NCBI GenBank assembly: GCA_013816895.1
Contig: JACDDR010000037.1
Span: 1-34,879, forward strand
Direction of reading: 5' to 3'
DNA from: Bacteroidota bacterium
GTDB lineage: Bacteria; Bacteroidota; Bacteroidia; B-17B0; Aurantibacillaceae
DNA: 34,879 nucleotides
Shown here: piece by piece, positions 17,520 through 24,765 of the stretch
How the letters are laid out: the number at the start of each line of letters is the position of its first letter
Numbering within the stretch: position 1 is the first letter of the stretch
Translations under genes and position numbers: made by a program
Notes under the pieces: model-generated
Told to the model about the DNA's origin: nothing
What the model saw: the letters and a program-made list of their open reading frames with translations, nothing else
Database searches by the model: none

Positions 17520-18068
17520 GTGCCACAGATAGAAGATAAGGTGATTTTAGAGTTGTTTAAGGACGAGAAAACGCGTAACAGCGCGCTTACTCACCTTATT
17601 GGCAAATACCAGAAAATGCTATACTGGCATATCCGTAAAATTGTGATTGATCATGACGACAGTGACGATGTGCTGCAAAATACTTTCATTAAGGTGTGGA
17701 AAGGACTGGAAAATTTCAGGGAGGAAAGCCAGCTCTATACCTGGATGTACAGGATTGCGACCAATGAGGCCCTTACCATGCTGCGCCAGAAAACAAAAGC
17801 AAACACTACATCCCTTCATCCACTTGAATACCAGTTAAGTAAAAGCCTGGAAAGCGATAATTTTTTCAAGGGAGATGAAATACAGTTGAAACTCCAGCAA
17901 GCCATTTTAACACTCCCTGAAAAGCAGCGTATTGTTTTTAACATGCGCTATTACGATGAAACGCCCTATGAAAAAATGTCTGAAATCCTGGAAACCTCGG
18001 TGGGCGCTTTAAAGGCGAGTTATCACATAGCCGCGAAAAAAGTTGAACAATTTTTAGTTAACGCTTAA
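17520..18068 (+). CDS. ECF-family RNA polymerase sigma factor
   Basis: A 182-residue sigma-70 family factor of the extracytoplasmic-function group. Region 2 spans about residues 20-85 and includes HDDSDDVLQNTFIKVWKGL and the core-binding/-10 recognition helix segment FREESQLYTWMYRIATNEAL. Region 4 spans about 125-178 with LPEKQRIVFNMRYYDETPYE and a helix-turn-helix ending SVGALKASYHIAAKK. Regions 1.1 and 3 are absent, as expected. The start is a GTG (17520); no ATG lies in the N-terminal part. It is the first gene of a tight operon with a membrane protein, a periplasmic Spy-like protein and an outer-membrane protein, a layout typical of sigma/regulator pairs that respond to envelope signals. 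Confidence 0.93.
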   Translation: MPQIEDKVILELFKDEKTRNSALTHLIGKYQKMLYWHIRKIVIDHDDSDDVLQNTFIKVWKGLENFREESQLYTWMYRIATNEALTMLRQKTKANTTSLHPLEYQLSKSLESDNFFKGDEIQLKLQQAILTLPEKQRIVFNMRYYDETPYEKMSEILETSVGALKASYHIAAKKVEQFLVNA

Positions 18069-18101
18069 ACTTTAAGAATAAAATAGAGTCTATAATTAGC
18101 C

Positions 18102-18869
18102 ATGAGCAAAGATCTTGAAGATAATAATCCACTTAACGAGCCTGGAAACTTTGGTTTGCCGGAAGGTTATTTTCAAAAATCTGCCGGATCTATTTTAAAT
18201 AAATTTGAATGGCTTGAAGAACATAAAGAATTCATAAAGCTATCTGAACTCAAAAAAGAAACCGGTTTTGTTATTCCCGAAAACTATTTTGAAAAAAAGG
18301 AAATACAGTTTGAACTGCTTTCCTATCCTGCCCTTTCAAAACTTTCGAAACAGAACGCATTTACAGTTCCACATGATTATTTTGAAGACCTCGAAGTAAA
18401 CGAGCTTGCCAAAGTTTTAAGCGATGTTGGTACCGAAACAGACTTGCCGATTTTAAATTCGATTCCGAAGCAAAATTCTTTTATCGTAAGCGAAGGTTAT
18501 TTTAAGACTTCGGAAGAAAAGATCATTTCACTTGTGCAGCCATCGGCCCGAGTTATAAAATTATTTAGTGCAAAAACCCGGTACTCGGCAGCAGCCGCAG
18601 TGATAGCATTAACCCTGGGTTTGTGGATTTACAATAATTATTTTACGCCTGTTGTTTCTAAAGATTGCGGTACACTGGCCTGCATTGATAAGACCGATCT
18701 TGTAAAAACAAAAAACCTCGAACGCCTGGATGATGAACAGCTTTACGAAATAGTAGACACTAAAAAGCTGGAAGAAAAACTTGAAAACAAATCAACTGAA
18801 AAGAACAATAAAGACGCTGACACCAGTTTAAAAAATATCAGTACCGAAGAGCTACTGGACGAAATATAA
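18102..18869 (+). CDS. Putative anti-sigma-like membrane protein with four PxxYF motifs
   Basis: A 255-residue protein of no family I recognise. One transmembrane helix is visible (SAAAAVIALTLGLWIYNNYF, about 162-181). The roughly 160-residue N-terminal part, expected in the cytoplasm, holds four copies of an F-x-[VIL]-[PS]-x-x-Y-F motif at residues 17-24, 56-63, 87-94 and 127-134 (FGLPEGYF, FVIPENYF, FTVPHDYF, FIVSEGYF); the last three follow a K-[EQ]-[TN]-x lead. After the helix comes an acidic/Lys-rich tail with an ELLDEI end. Position directly after an ECF sigma gene (33 nt) and the topology argue for a sigma-binding membrane regulator, but no ASD or zinc anti-sigma motif (HxxxCxxC) is present. 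That role is inference. Confidence 0.65.
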   Translation: MSKDLEDNNPLNEPGNFGLPEGYFQKSAGSILNKFEWLEEHKEFIKLSELKKETGFVIPENYFEKKEIQFELLSYPALSKLSKQNAFTVPHDYFEDLEVNELAKVLSDVGTETDLPILNSIPKQNSFIVSEGYFKTSEEKIISLVQPSARVIKLFSAKTRYSAAAAVIALTLGLWIYNNYFTPVVSKDCGTLACIDKTDLVKTKNLERLDDEQLYEIVDTKKLEEKLENKSTEKNNKDADTSLKNISTEELLDEI

Positions 18870-18870
18870 C

Positions 18871-19299
18871 GTGAAGAAACTTTTAAACATATTAATTCCA
18901 TTGATTCTTTTTTTCTTCCCGGCCGCTTCATTAGCGCAGGCCGACAGGGATAAGGTGGAGTTATTACGTATGAACTTTATCGAAAAAAAACTGGAACTCA
19001 CAAAAAATGAATCTGAAAAATTCTGGCCTGTATACAACGAGTATAATGATAAGGTAAAAGCGCTTCGGAAAAATTTAAGGCAAAGCTTTAAAAAAGCTCC
19101 TGAGAATTTAAATGATAAAGAAGCTGAAGATCTGCACCAGCTGGATTTGAAAACCCGACAGGCCGAAGTAGATCTACACAAAACTTACAGCGAAAAAATT
19201 AAAGGCATTATAGGCGTAAAAAAACTCATAAGACTGCGCAATGCGGAAGAAGAGTTTAAACGGGAAATAATTAACAGTATAAAAGAAAAGAGCGATTAA
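18871..19299 (+). CDS. Spy/CpxP-like periplasmic protein, sensor of ECF system
   Basis: A 142-residue periplasmic protein with a signal peptide (LLNILIPLILFFFPAASLAQ) and a nearly all-helical, charged mature part. The segment FIEKKLELTKNESEKFWPVYNEY is the typical first LTxxExxxFWPxY helix of Spy/CpxP-like proteins in Bacteroidota, followed by a KVKALRKNL helix and a long closing helix. It may sense or chaperone misfolded envelope proteins and signal to the preceding membrane protein. The start is GTG at 18871, one nt after the upstream stop, which implies translational coupling. Its stop is directly followed by the TTG start of the next gene. Confidence 0.75.
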   Translation: MKKLLNILIPLILFFFPAASLAQADRDKVELLRMNFIEKKLELTKNESEKFWPVYNEYNDKVKALRKNLRQSFKKAPENLNDKEAEDLHQLDLKTRQAEVDLHKTYSEKIKGIIGVKKLIRLRNAEEEFKREIINSIKEKSD

Positions 19300-20490
19300 T
19301 TGAAAAGAAAAATTCAAATAATTAAAGTGCTGATGTTCCTCAGCGCTTTTTTCCTATTCCTTCACCACACTGAAGCGCAGGAGTCTTTTGACAGTCTGAA
19401 AGTAAAAACTCCTAAACATTACTTCAAAACCATTATGGTGCTGGATGCTTACCGCAAGCCCAACCAGGAAATCCCTGACACCGTTAATCCCCTTAGTAAA
19501 AAATTAAAAAGTTACGGGGTTAATCAATTTTATTTTTCGCTCATAACTCCATTGGCAACATTTGAACGCCCAACATACGACAGTACACAACCAAAAAAGA
19601 ACACCCACCTTCTTCTTACTGCCAATTACATGAGCCTCCAACCTGTGTTCGATGGCATCAAACAGCATAACCTGGTAAAAGCGGGAATGGGCTTACGGTT
19701 GATTGTTAACACCGGAAAAAAAGGATTATGGTTTATTGACGCTGCTCCTTTTGTTACACGTGATGTTACTTATTCTTCTTCACGACACAATGTGCGATTA
19801 GCCAGTACAATTGTTTACAGTCATAATACAAGTGCGCGCTTTAACTGGCGAATTGGGATCACCAAATCGTTCATGTGGGGGAACCGATATTATCTTCCTT
19901 TTATTGGCGTAAGATTCGGTCGGCTTGATAAAACTAACCTGAGCATTCAGTTTCCAAGAAGCATGAGTCTGAATATACCCGTAAATCAAAAACTCGTCCT
20001 GAGCATTTACACAAAACCGCAGGGCGGAATGTATAATTTTTCAAATCATGATTCGCTAACGGGCGGAGAACGTACTTTTCATTTTACCCGTTATGAAATT
20101 AATTCAGGATTTAGGGGAGACGTGAGGGTAAACGCCTGGTTTAATTTTTATTTTGCACTTGGCCTGAGCACAAAAAACAACATTACGTTTTATGCGGAAA
20201 AAACAAATAAGGACAGACCAAACGCACCTTATCGTCACTTCTTTTATAACCAAACGCTGGCGCCTACCGGTTTTTTTAACGCCGGACTTGTATTCAAGTT
20301 TGGGAACACAAAATCTTATTACAAGGACAAAAACATGTACGACGCAATGGATTTAAATAATACCATGGGAACCGGTGATGATAACATATCAAACGGAAAC
20401 GCTCAGATACCGGTTGACGCGAAAAAACTCAAGAAACAAGATCTGAATTTAAGATCTGTACAAGACCTCGTTGACTATAACGATTTTTAA
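19300..20490 (+). CDS. Putative outer-membrane barrel protein, last gene of the sigma operon
   Basis: A 396-residue protein that I judge to start at TTG 19300, right after the previous stop, because this gives a good signal peptide (KRKIQIIKVLMFLSAFFLF ... HTEAQ). An ATG at 19333 would leave only a short core. The mature part shows many amphipathic strands (e.g. LLLTANYMSLQPVF, KAGMGLRLIVNTG, FYFALGLSTKNNITFYAE, FFNAGLVFKFG), consistent with an outer-membrane beta-barrel, possibly of the DUF6268 kind (low certainty). The C-terminal 70 residues after the barrel are hydrophilic (KNMYDAMDLNN to DYNDF). Tight packing makes it a likely output or target of the sigma operon. Confidence 0.6.
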   Translation: MKRKIQIIKVLMFLSAFFLFLHHTEAQESFDSLKVKTPKHYFKTIMVLDAYRKPNQEIPDTVNPLSKKLKSYGVNQFYFSLITPLATFERPTYDSTQPKKNTHLLLTANYMSLQPVFDGIKQHNLVKAGMGLRLIVNTGKKGLWFIDAAPFVTRDVTYSSSRHNVRLASTIVYSHNTSARFNWRIGITKSFMWGNRYYLPFIGVRFGRLDKTNLSIQFPRSMSLNIPVNQKLVLSIYTKPQGGMYNFSNHDSLTGGERTFHFTRYEINSGFRGDVRVNAWFNFYFALGLSTKNNITFYAEKTNKDRPNAPYRHFFYNQTLAPTGFFNAGLVFKFGNTKSYYKDKNMYDAMDLNNTMGTGDDNISNGNAQIPVDAKKLKKQDLNLRSVQDLVDYNDF

Positions 20491-20541
20491 TTTGCTTGTT
20501 TAACAGGCGCCCAATCCTTCGATATTCATCAGAATAAAAAG

Positions 20542-20549
20542 TATCTTTG
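20542..20549 (+). promoter_or_regulatory. Candidate -7 box just before the DUF2279 gene
   Basis: TATCTTTG matches TAnnTTTG exactly but ends only 3 nt before the ATG at 20553. If used, the transcript would start at or inside the codon region, implying a leaderless message or a start further in. Confidence 0.4.
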
Positions 20550-20552
20550 TTT

Positions 20553-21527
20553 ATGTCTTTAAGATTGCCCGGCATCTTTATTTTTTTAATGTTTGCTCAC
20601 CACTCTTTTTTTGCAAACACCGATTCGCTTTTTAAACACACTGAATACCGCAAATTTCTTATAAAGCCTTCGCGCTCCGCTTTTCGTGCCGTTGAACCAA
20701 ATTATAAGTTGCGCAAAATTATACTTTTATCCTCTTCTGCACTTCTAACAACAGGCTCTGTATTTTATCTGAACGAAGCCTGGTACAAACAATATAATAC
20801 CGGTAAATTTCATTTTTTTAACGACAACAATGAGTGGCTGCAAATGGACAAAGCCGGCCACGTTTTTACAAATTACCAATTGTCGCGCCTGATGATGAAT
20901 GGTTTTCAATGGGCCGGATTTAATAAGAAACAAAAATTATTTATCGGCGGTACCATTGGCCTGGCTTACATGAGTGCCATTGAAATTATGGATGGCTACA
21001 GTCAGGGCTGGGGGTTTTCATGGGGCGATGAACTGGCAAATGTACTAGGCACCTCCATCGCTATATCGCAAGCTGCATTGTGGAATGAGCAGAGGATTCA
21101 ACTGAAATTCTCTTATGGACAAAGCGGGCTGGCTCAATACAATCCTGATTTACTTGGTAAAAATTTTTACACGCAGATCCTCAAAGATTACAACGGCCAA
21201 ACCTACTGGCTTAGCATTAATCCAACTTCTTTTATCAAGAAAGAAAATAAATTTCCAAAATGGTTAAACATTGCTTTTGGGTACAGCGCATACGGAATGA
21301 TTGGCGGCAGCTATAACTCTTTTACGGTGCAACAACCCGACGGGACTGTTTTACGCTTCGACCGTGAACGTCGGTTTTACCTGAGCGTGGATGTTGATTT
21401 GACAAGAATAAGAACACGTTCCAAGTTTCTTAAAGGGCTTTTCTCCGCTATTAACATTATCAAGTTTCCTGCCCCCGCCCTGCAGTTCAGCAATAAAGGC
21501 ACTCGTGGCTATTTTCTATACTTTTAA
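20553..21527 (+). CDS. DUF2279 family exported protein
   Basis: A 324-residue protein with an N-terminal signal (RLPGIFIFLMFAHHSFFAN) and the marks of DUF2279: WYKQYNTGKFHFFNDNNEWLQ, then QMDKAGHVFTNYQLSR, IEIMDGYSQGWGFSWGDELAN and an NVLGTSIA helix. These Asp/His/Glu-containing motifs in short membrane-near helices are conserved, but the function is unknown to me. The C-terminal half looks strand-rich (IRTRSKFLKGLFSAINIIKF, PALQFSNKGTRGYFLYF), which may place it at the outer membrane. I chose the ATG at 20553 over the TTG at 20547. It is 62 nt from the sigma operon and has its own -7 box, so it could be a separate unit. Confidence 0.8.
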   Translation: MSLRLPGIFIFLMFAHHSFFANTDSLFKHTEYRKFLIKPSRSAFRAVEPNYKLRKIILLSSSALLTTGSVFYLNEAWYKQYNTGKFHFFNDNNEWLQMDKAGHVFTNYQLSRLMMNGFQWAGFNKKQKLFIGGTIGLAYMSAIEIMDGYSQGWGFSWGDELANVLGTSIAISQAALWNEQRIQLKFSYGQSGLAQYNPDLLGKNFYTQILKDYNGQTYWLSINPTSFIKKENKFPKWLNIAFGYSAYGMIGGSYNSFTVQQPDGTVLRFDRERRFYLSVDVDLTRIRTRSKFLKGLFSAINIIKFPAPALQFSNKGTRGYFLYF

Positions 21528-21553
21528 AATTAAATACCTGTTGAAAACTCGCT

Positions 21554-21584
21554 GTTGACATTCTTGTATTTCATCTTAACTTTA
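21554..21584 (+). promoter_or_regulatory. Candidate promoter of the MerR-type gene
   Basis: A TTG (21555-21557, within TTGACA) and TAACTTTA (21577-21584) are 19 nt apart, the usual spacing of Bacteroidota -33 and -7 elements. The -7 box differs from TAnnTTTG by its last base. The ATG follows 5 nt later. Confidence 0.35.
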
Positions 21585-21589
21585 ATCTA

Positions 21590-21937
21590 ATGTCAGTGTC
21601 AGAAAAAGAAGAAACAAAAAAATTATTTTTCACCATAAGCGAGGTGTCTGAAATGTTTGAGCTTAACGCGAGCACCTTACGTTTCTGGGAAAAAGAATTT
21701 GAATTGCTTAAGCCTTCAAAGAATAAAAAAGGCAACAGAACTTTTACTCAAAAAGACATTGATTATATTTCCAAAATAGTTGAATTGGTTAAACAAAAAG
21801 GCTTTACCATTCAAGGCGCAAAAGAACAATTAAAAAAGGGAGGCACCGGTACGCAAACCCTTTCCAATACAGCAGAAGTAATCGCGAAACTTCATTCTAT
21901 TAAGAATAAGCTGATCGATCTGAAGGATAAAATCTGA
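21590..21937 (+). CDS. MerR-family transcriptional regulator (small)
   Basis: A 115-residue DNA-binding protein. The winged helix-turn-helix of the MerR type fills residues 12-80: FTISEVSEMFELNASTLRFWEKEF (helix-turn-helix with the LRFWE signature) and KGNRTFTQKDIDYI (wing). It continues with IVELVKQKGFTIQGAKEQL. The C-terminal part is a short helix (IAKLHSIKNKLIDLKDKI) that probably makes the dimer, without a metal- or drug-binding domain. This single-domain form is widespread and usually conserved in Bacteroidota; its targets are not known to me. The neighbouring lipoprotein and DUF2279 genes share its strand, but both have their own -7 boxes. Confidence 0.9.
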   Translation: MSVSEKEETKKLFFTISEVSEMFELNASTLRFWEKEFELLKPSKNKKGNRTFTQKDIDYISKIVELVKQKGFTIQGAKEQLKKGGTGTQTLSNTAEVIAKLHSIKNKLIDLKDKI

Positions 21938-22007
21938 GCATGTAACATTATTACTTGATCAGTTCAACGCCACCAACTCCACCCTTTTAAATTCCGTCAA
22001 AAATAGC

Positions 22008-22015
22008 TACTTTTG
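22008..22015 (+). promoter_or_regulatory. Candidate -7 box just before the lipoprotein gene
   Basis: TACTTTTG fits TAnnTTTG exactly and ends 4 nt before the ATG at 22020, the same unusually short spacing as at 20542-20549. Confidence 0.4.
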
Positions 22016-22019
22016 CCGC

Positions 22020-23240
22020 ATGATTAAACAAACCTTCTTCCTGATTGTGGGCATTGGCCTGGTGATTGGATGCAATACACCACAAGCGGATACAAAAAAA
22101 GAAGAGCCTAAAAAGAAAGCAGACACGAATGTTGCAATAATACCTTTAAAGGATACCACAGAAGCCCCGACTGGCATCACTACAGGGAATATGGATCCAA
22201 ATAACCGGTTCAATAACATCACCGCTATACTTTGCGGTGAAAAAGGAAAAGCCGGCGACCTTAATTATTTATTTGATACTCTTGCCTGGGCTACCCATTC
22301 CAAATTTATCGACAGCAGCTGGAAGCGATTGGAGAGAAAACGTCTTGTTGCCATGCAAAAATGGGGACGCAAAGAATTTGAGAAACCAAACGATGAAACA
22401 AAAATGGTGTTCTATCCGTTTAGTGGTCCCGATTATTTAACAGCACATGCTTTTTTTCCGAAAGCCGATAAATATGTAATGTTAGGCCTTGAGCCTGTTG
22501 GCAAACTTCCTGATCTTAAAAAATTCAAGGCGGGCGATGCAGCCGACTATTCCGCTGACTTTAAAAAATCCCTCGGCGATATTTTTGATAAAAGTTATTT
22601 CATTACCAGAAAGATGCTGAATGATTTTCAATCCCAGAAAGTGAACGGTTTACTTCCTGTTCTCGCTTTTTTTATAAAGAAATCCGGTAACGACATTCTG
22701 GATGTTAAATACCTGGTGCGTTACAAACAGGACAGTATCAGTGAAGTAGACTACGACTTTAAAGAGAGCGAGCATAAACCGTTTGGAGTAAGAGTTGATT
22801 TTTTACAGGATGGAAAAGCAAAATCGGTTTACTATTTTAAATACGATGTAAGCAATAAACAATTTAACGACACTACAGTTTTTTATAAATACATAAATAA
22901 AAATTCCGAAAACTGCATTACCTATATTAAAAGCGCATCTTATTTATTGCACGCCAATTTTATGAGTAATATGCGAAAGCTGATTCTTAAAAACTCTGTT
23001 GCAGTTATACAGGACGACACGGGCATTCCTTTTAAATATTTTGAAGAAGGTAAAAAATTCGACGTAAAACTTTACGGACAATACACAAAACCGGTGAGTG
23101 ATTTTCCTTATCTTAGTTTACAGAAACCTTTACAGGAGGCCTTTAAGAGAGACAGTTTGAAGGTTGAGAAACTTCCCTTCCATTTAGGATATCATTGGGG
23201 AACTAAAAAGGACGTTATTATTTACGCGCATAAAAAATAA
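22020..23240 (+). CDS. Conserved lipoprotein of unknown function
   Basis: A 406-residue protein with a lipoprotein signal peptide: FFLIVGIGLVIGCNTP, with VIG before the acylated Cys18. A Lys/Glu/Asp-rich linker follows up to about residue 60, then a compact domain with no family I can name. Motifs that catch the eye are MVFYPFSGPDYLTAHAFFP (near 130), YVMLGLEPVGKLP, LPVLAFFIKKSGNDI and LGYHWGTKKDVIIYAHKK at the end. The pattern suggests a single alpha/beta domain anchored to the membrane, without visible catalytic clusters. A long palindromic element follows the stop. No operon partner is evident. Confidence 0.7.
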   Translation: MIKQTFFLIVGIGLVIGCNTPQADTKKEEPKKKADTNVAIIPLKDTTEAPTGITTGNMDPNNRFNNITAILCGEKGKAGDLNYLFDTLAWATHSKFIDSSWKRLERKRLVAMQKWGRKEFEKPNDETKMVFYPFSGPDYLTAHAFFPKADKYVMLGLEPVGKLPDLKKFKAGDAADYSADFKKSLGDIFDKSYFITRKMLNDFQSQKVNGLLPVLAFFIKKSGNDILDVKYLVRYKQDSISEVDYDFKESEHKPFGVRVDFLQDGKAKSVYYFKYDVSNKQFNDTTVFYKYINKNSENCITYIKSASYLLHANFMSNMRKLILKNSVAVIQDDTGIPFKYFEEGKKFDVKLYGQYTKPVSDFPYLSLQKPLQEAFKRDSLKVEKLPFHLGYHWGTKKDVIIYAHKK

Positions 23241-23247
23241 CTCAACG

Positions 23248-23341
23248 AATTACGAATTTATACGAATATAAGAATAGATCACACGTGGCTTAAGGTCGTG
23301 ATTATTGGTATAGATTAGTATATTCGTAAATATTCGTAATT
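23248..23341. repeat. Long inverted-repeat (palindromic) intergenic element
   Basis: Two 23-bp arms (23248-23270 and 23319-23341) are inverted copies with 21 of 23 positions matching. Each arm contains two ACGAAT units (AATTACGAAT and TACGAATATA) about 10 bp apart, and a third ACGAAT lies just outside the left arm. The 48-nt centre has a further short inverted pair (ATCAC at 23278-23282 with GTGAT at 23298-23302). It lies 7 nt after the lipoprotein stop and ends 11 nt before the ACMSD-like start. It could fold as a long hairpin in RNA from either strand, or be a small REP/MITE-like element. Confidence 0.7.
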
Positions 23342-23352
23342 AGCAGCTTTAT

Positions 23353-24342
23353 ATGTTCACAATAGATACACATACGCATATCATTCCGAAAACCATTCCG
23401 GATTACACAAAAAAATTTGGCTATGGAAACTTCATTCAGCTGGAGCACCATGAACCGGGTAAGGCTTGGATGATGCAGGGAAGTAAACGTTTCCGCGAAA
23501 TAAACGAAAACTGCTGGGACGCTGAAGTGCGCATTCGTCAAATGGAGGAACACAAAGCGGATATGCAGGTGATCTGTACGATCCCCGTTATGTTCAGCTA
23601 CGATGCCGAACCCGAACATACTCTTGAGATCAGTCGTTTTTTAAATGATGATATTGCAAAAACCGTGAGTGATCATCCCGATAAATTTATTGGTCTTGCT
23701 ACCTTACCCATGCAGGACACAGCGCTTGCTGTTCAGGAACTGGAACGCTGCATGAAAAACGGATTTAAAGGGGTTCAGATTGGAAGTAATGTAAACGATA
23801 TTAATTTAAGTGATGAACGTTTCGATGAATTTTTTGCTGCCTGTGAAAGTTTAAACGCAGCTATACTTGTACATCCCTGGCAGATGATGGGGCAGGAACA
23901 CATGACCAAATACTGGTTGCCCTGGCTGGTAGGAATGCCGGCCGAAATCAGTCGCGCTATTTGCAGTATGATCTTTGGAGGTGTGTTTGAAAAATATAAA
24001 AAATTAAAAGTTTGTTTCGCGCATGGTGGTGGTTCTTTTCTTCCAACCATCAGTAGAATTGAACATGGATGGGACTGCAGGCCCGATCTTGTAGCGATTG
24101 ATAATCCTCACAATCCTAAAGACTATCTTGGAAAGTTTTGGGTAGACAGTCATGTGTGTGATCATAAGCTGTTACAATACGTTATTGATTTAGTGGGAGC
24201 CGATAAAGTAATGCAGGGAAGCGATTATCCTTTTCCTTTGGGAGAAGCTATTCCCGGCGAACTGGTAAGAACAGCGCCAATCTCAGATATAGAAAAAGAG
24301 AAAGTATTGGGGTTAAGTGCGAAAACCTGGTTGGGGTTATAA
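23353..24342 (+). CDS. ACMSD-type amidohydrolase decarboxylase
   Basis: A 329-residue metal-dependent decarboxylase of the amidohydrolase superfamily, closest in pattern to 2-amino-3-carboxymuconate-6-semialdehyde decarboxylase of the kynurenine and 3-hydroxyanthranilate routes. Zinc ligands and catalytic residues are all visible: DTHTHI (His7, His9), VHPW (His174), FAHGGG (His224) and GSDYPFPLGE (Asp291), as are the two substrate arginines expected for ACMSD (Arg47 in SKRFRE, Arg243 in DCRPDL). The KYWLPWLVGMPAE stretch is also typical. The related 4-oxalomesaconate and gamma-resorcylate enzymes are less likely. No other kynurenine-pathway gene is in the window. Its TAA sits in the palindrome TTATAA that also contains the stop of the opposing gene. 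Confidence 0.85.
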   Translation: MFTIDTHTHIIPKTIPDYTKKFGYGNFIQLEHHEPGKAWMMQGSKRFREINENCWDAEVRIRQMEEHKADMQVICTIPVMFSYDAEPEHTLEISRFLNDDIAKTVSDHPDKFIGLATLPMQDTALAVQELERCMKNGFKGVQIGSNVNDINLSDERFDEFFAACESLNAAILVHPWQMMGQEHMTKYWLPWLVGMPAEISRAICSMIFGGVFEKYKKLKVCFAHGGGSFLPTISRIEHGWDCRPDLVAIDNPHNPKDYLGKFWVDSHVCDHKLLQYVIDLVGADKVMQGSDYPFPLGEAIPGELVRTAPISDIEKEKVLGLSAKTWLGL

Positions 24343-24765
24343 CCTTGTCACCAGAGCGAAGTTGCCGTCAATTTTAAATTTCCAGCCCTGCTCGAATATT
24401 TTTGGTAAGAATCTTTTATATAAAACCATTCGCGCGTTTTCAGCGCTTTCGTCTTCGCCATCTCTTCCTACGGCATTAAACTCATAAACATTTACTTTAG
24501 GATGTTCCTTCATGTAATTTTTTACAATTTCAACAATCGTATTCATTACCTGGTAAACCTCTCCCCTATTTGTAGTTACATATTCTTCGCCCTCAAACTC
24601 ATCGTTTACAACTCCGAATACAATATTGGCATGCAAAATATTATCCTGCAAACGACCGAAACGAACTTCATATCGTAGCCCGCTGTTTGTATTAAAATAA
24701 TAGACCCCAGCACTTGGAATGTTGGGAAATTCTATCGTTAATATGTTTTTATAGGAACCGCTCAC
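24337..24765 (-). CDS. Uncharacterised small protein coupled to 3-hydroxyacyl-CoA dehydrogenase
   Basis: A 142-residue soluble protein with no signal peptide and no family I can name with confidence. It has a beta-rich first half (ILTIEFPNIPSAGVYYFNT, YEVRFGRLQDNILHANIVFG) and then a helix (VYQVMNTIVEIVKNYMKEHPK) followed by a strand VNVYEFNAVGR and an acidic EDESAENAR loop; the mixed alpha/beta order is like small DUF folds common in Bacteroidota. The start is a GTG at 24765 whose G is also the last base of the TAG stop of the dehydrogenase gene (TAGTG), so it is translationally coupled. Its stop overlaps the ACMSD-like gene by 6 nt from the opposite side. The role is unknown. Confidence 0.6.
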   Translation of the reverse strand: MSGSYKNILTIEFPNIPSAGVYYFNTNSGLRYEVRFGRLQDNILHANIVFGVVNDEFEGEEYVTTNRGEVYQVMNTIVEIVKNYMKEHPKVNVYEFNAVGRDGEDESAENARMVLYKRFLPKIFEQGWKFKIDGNFALVTRL

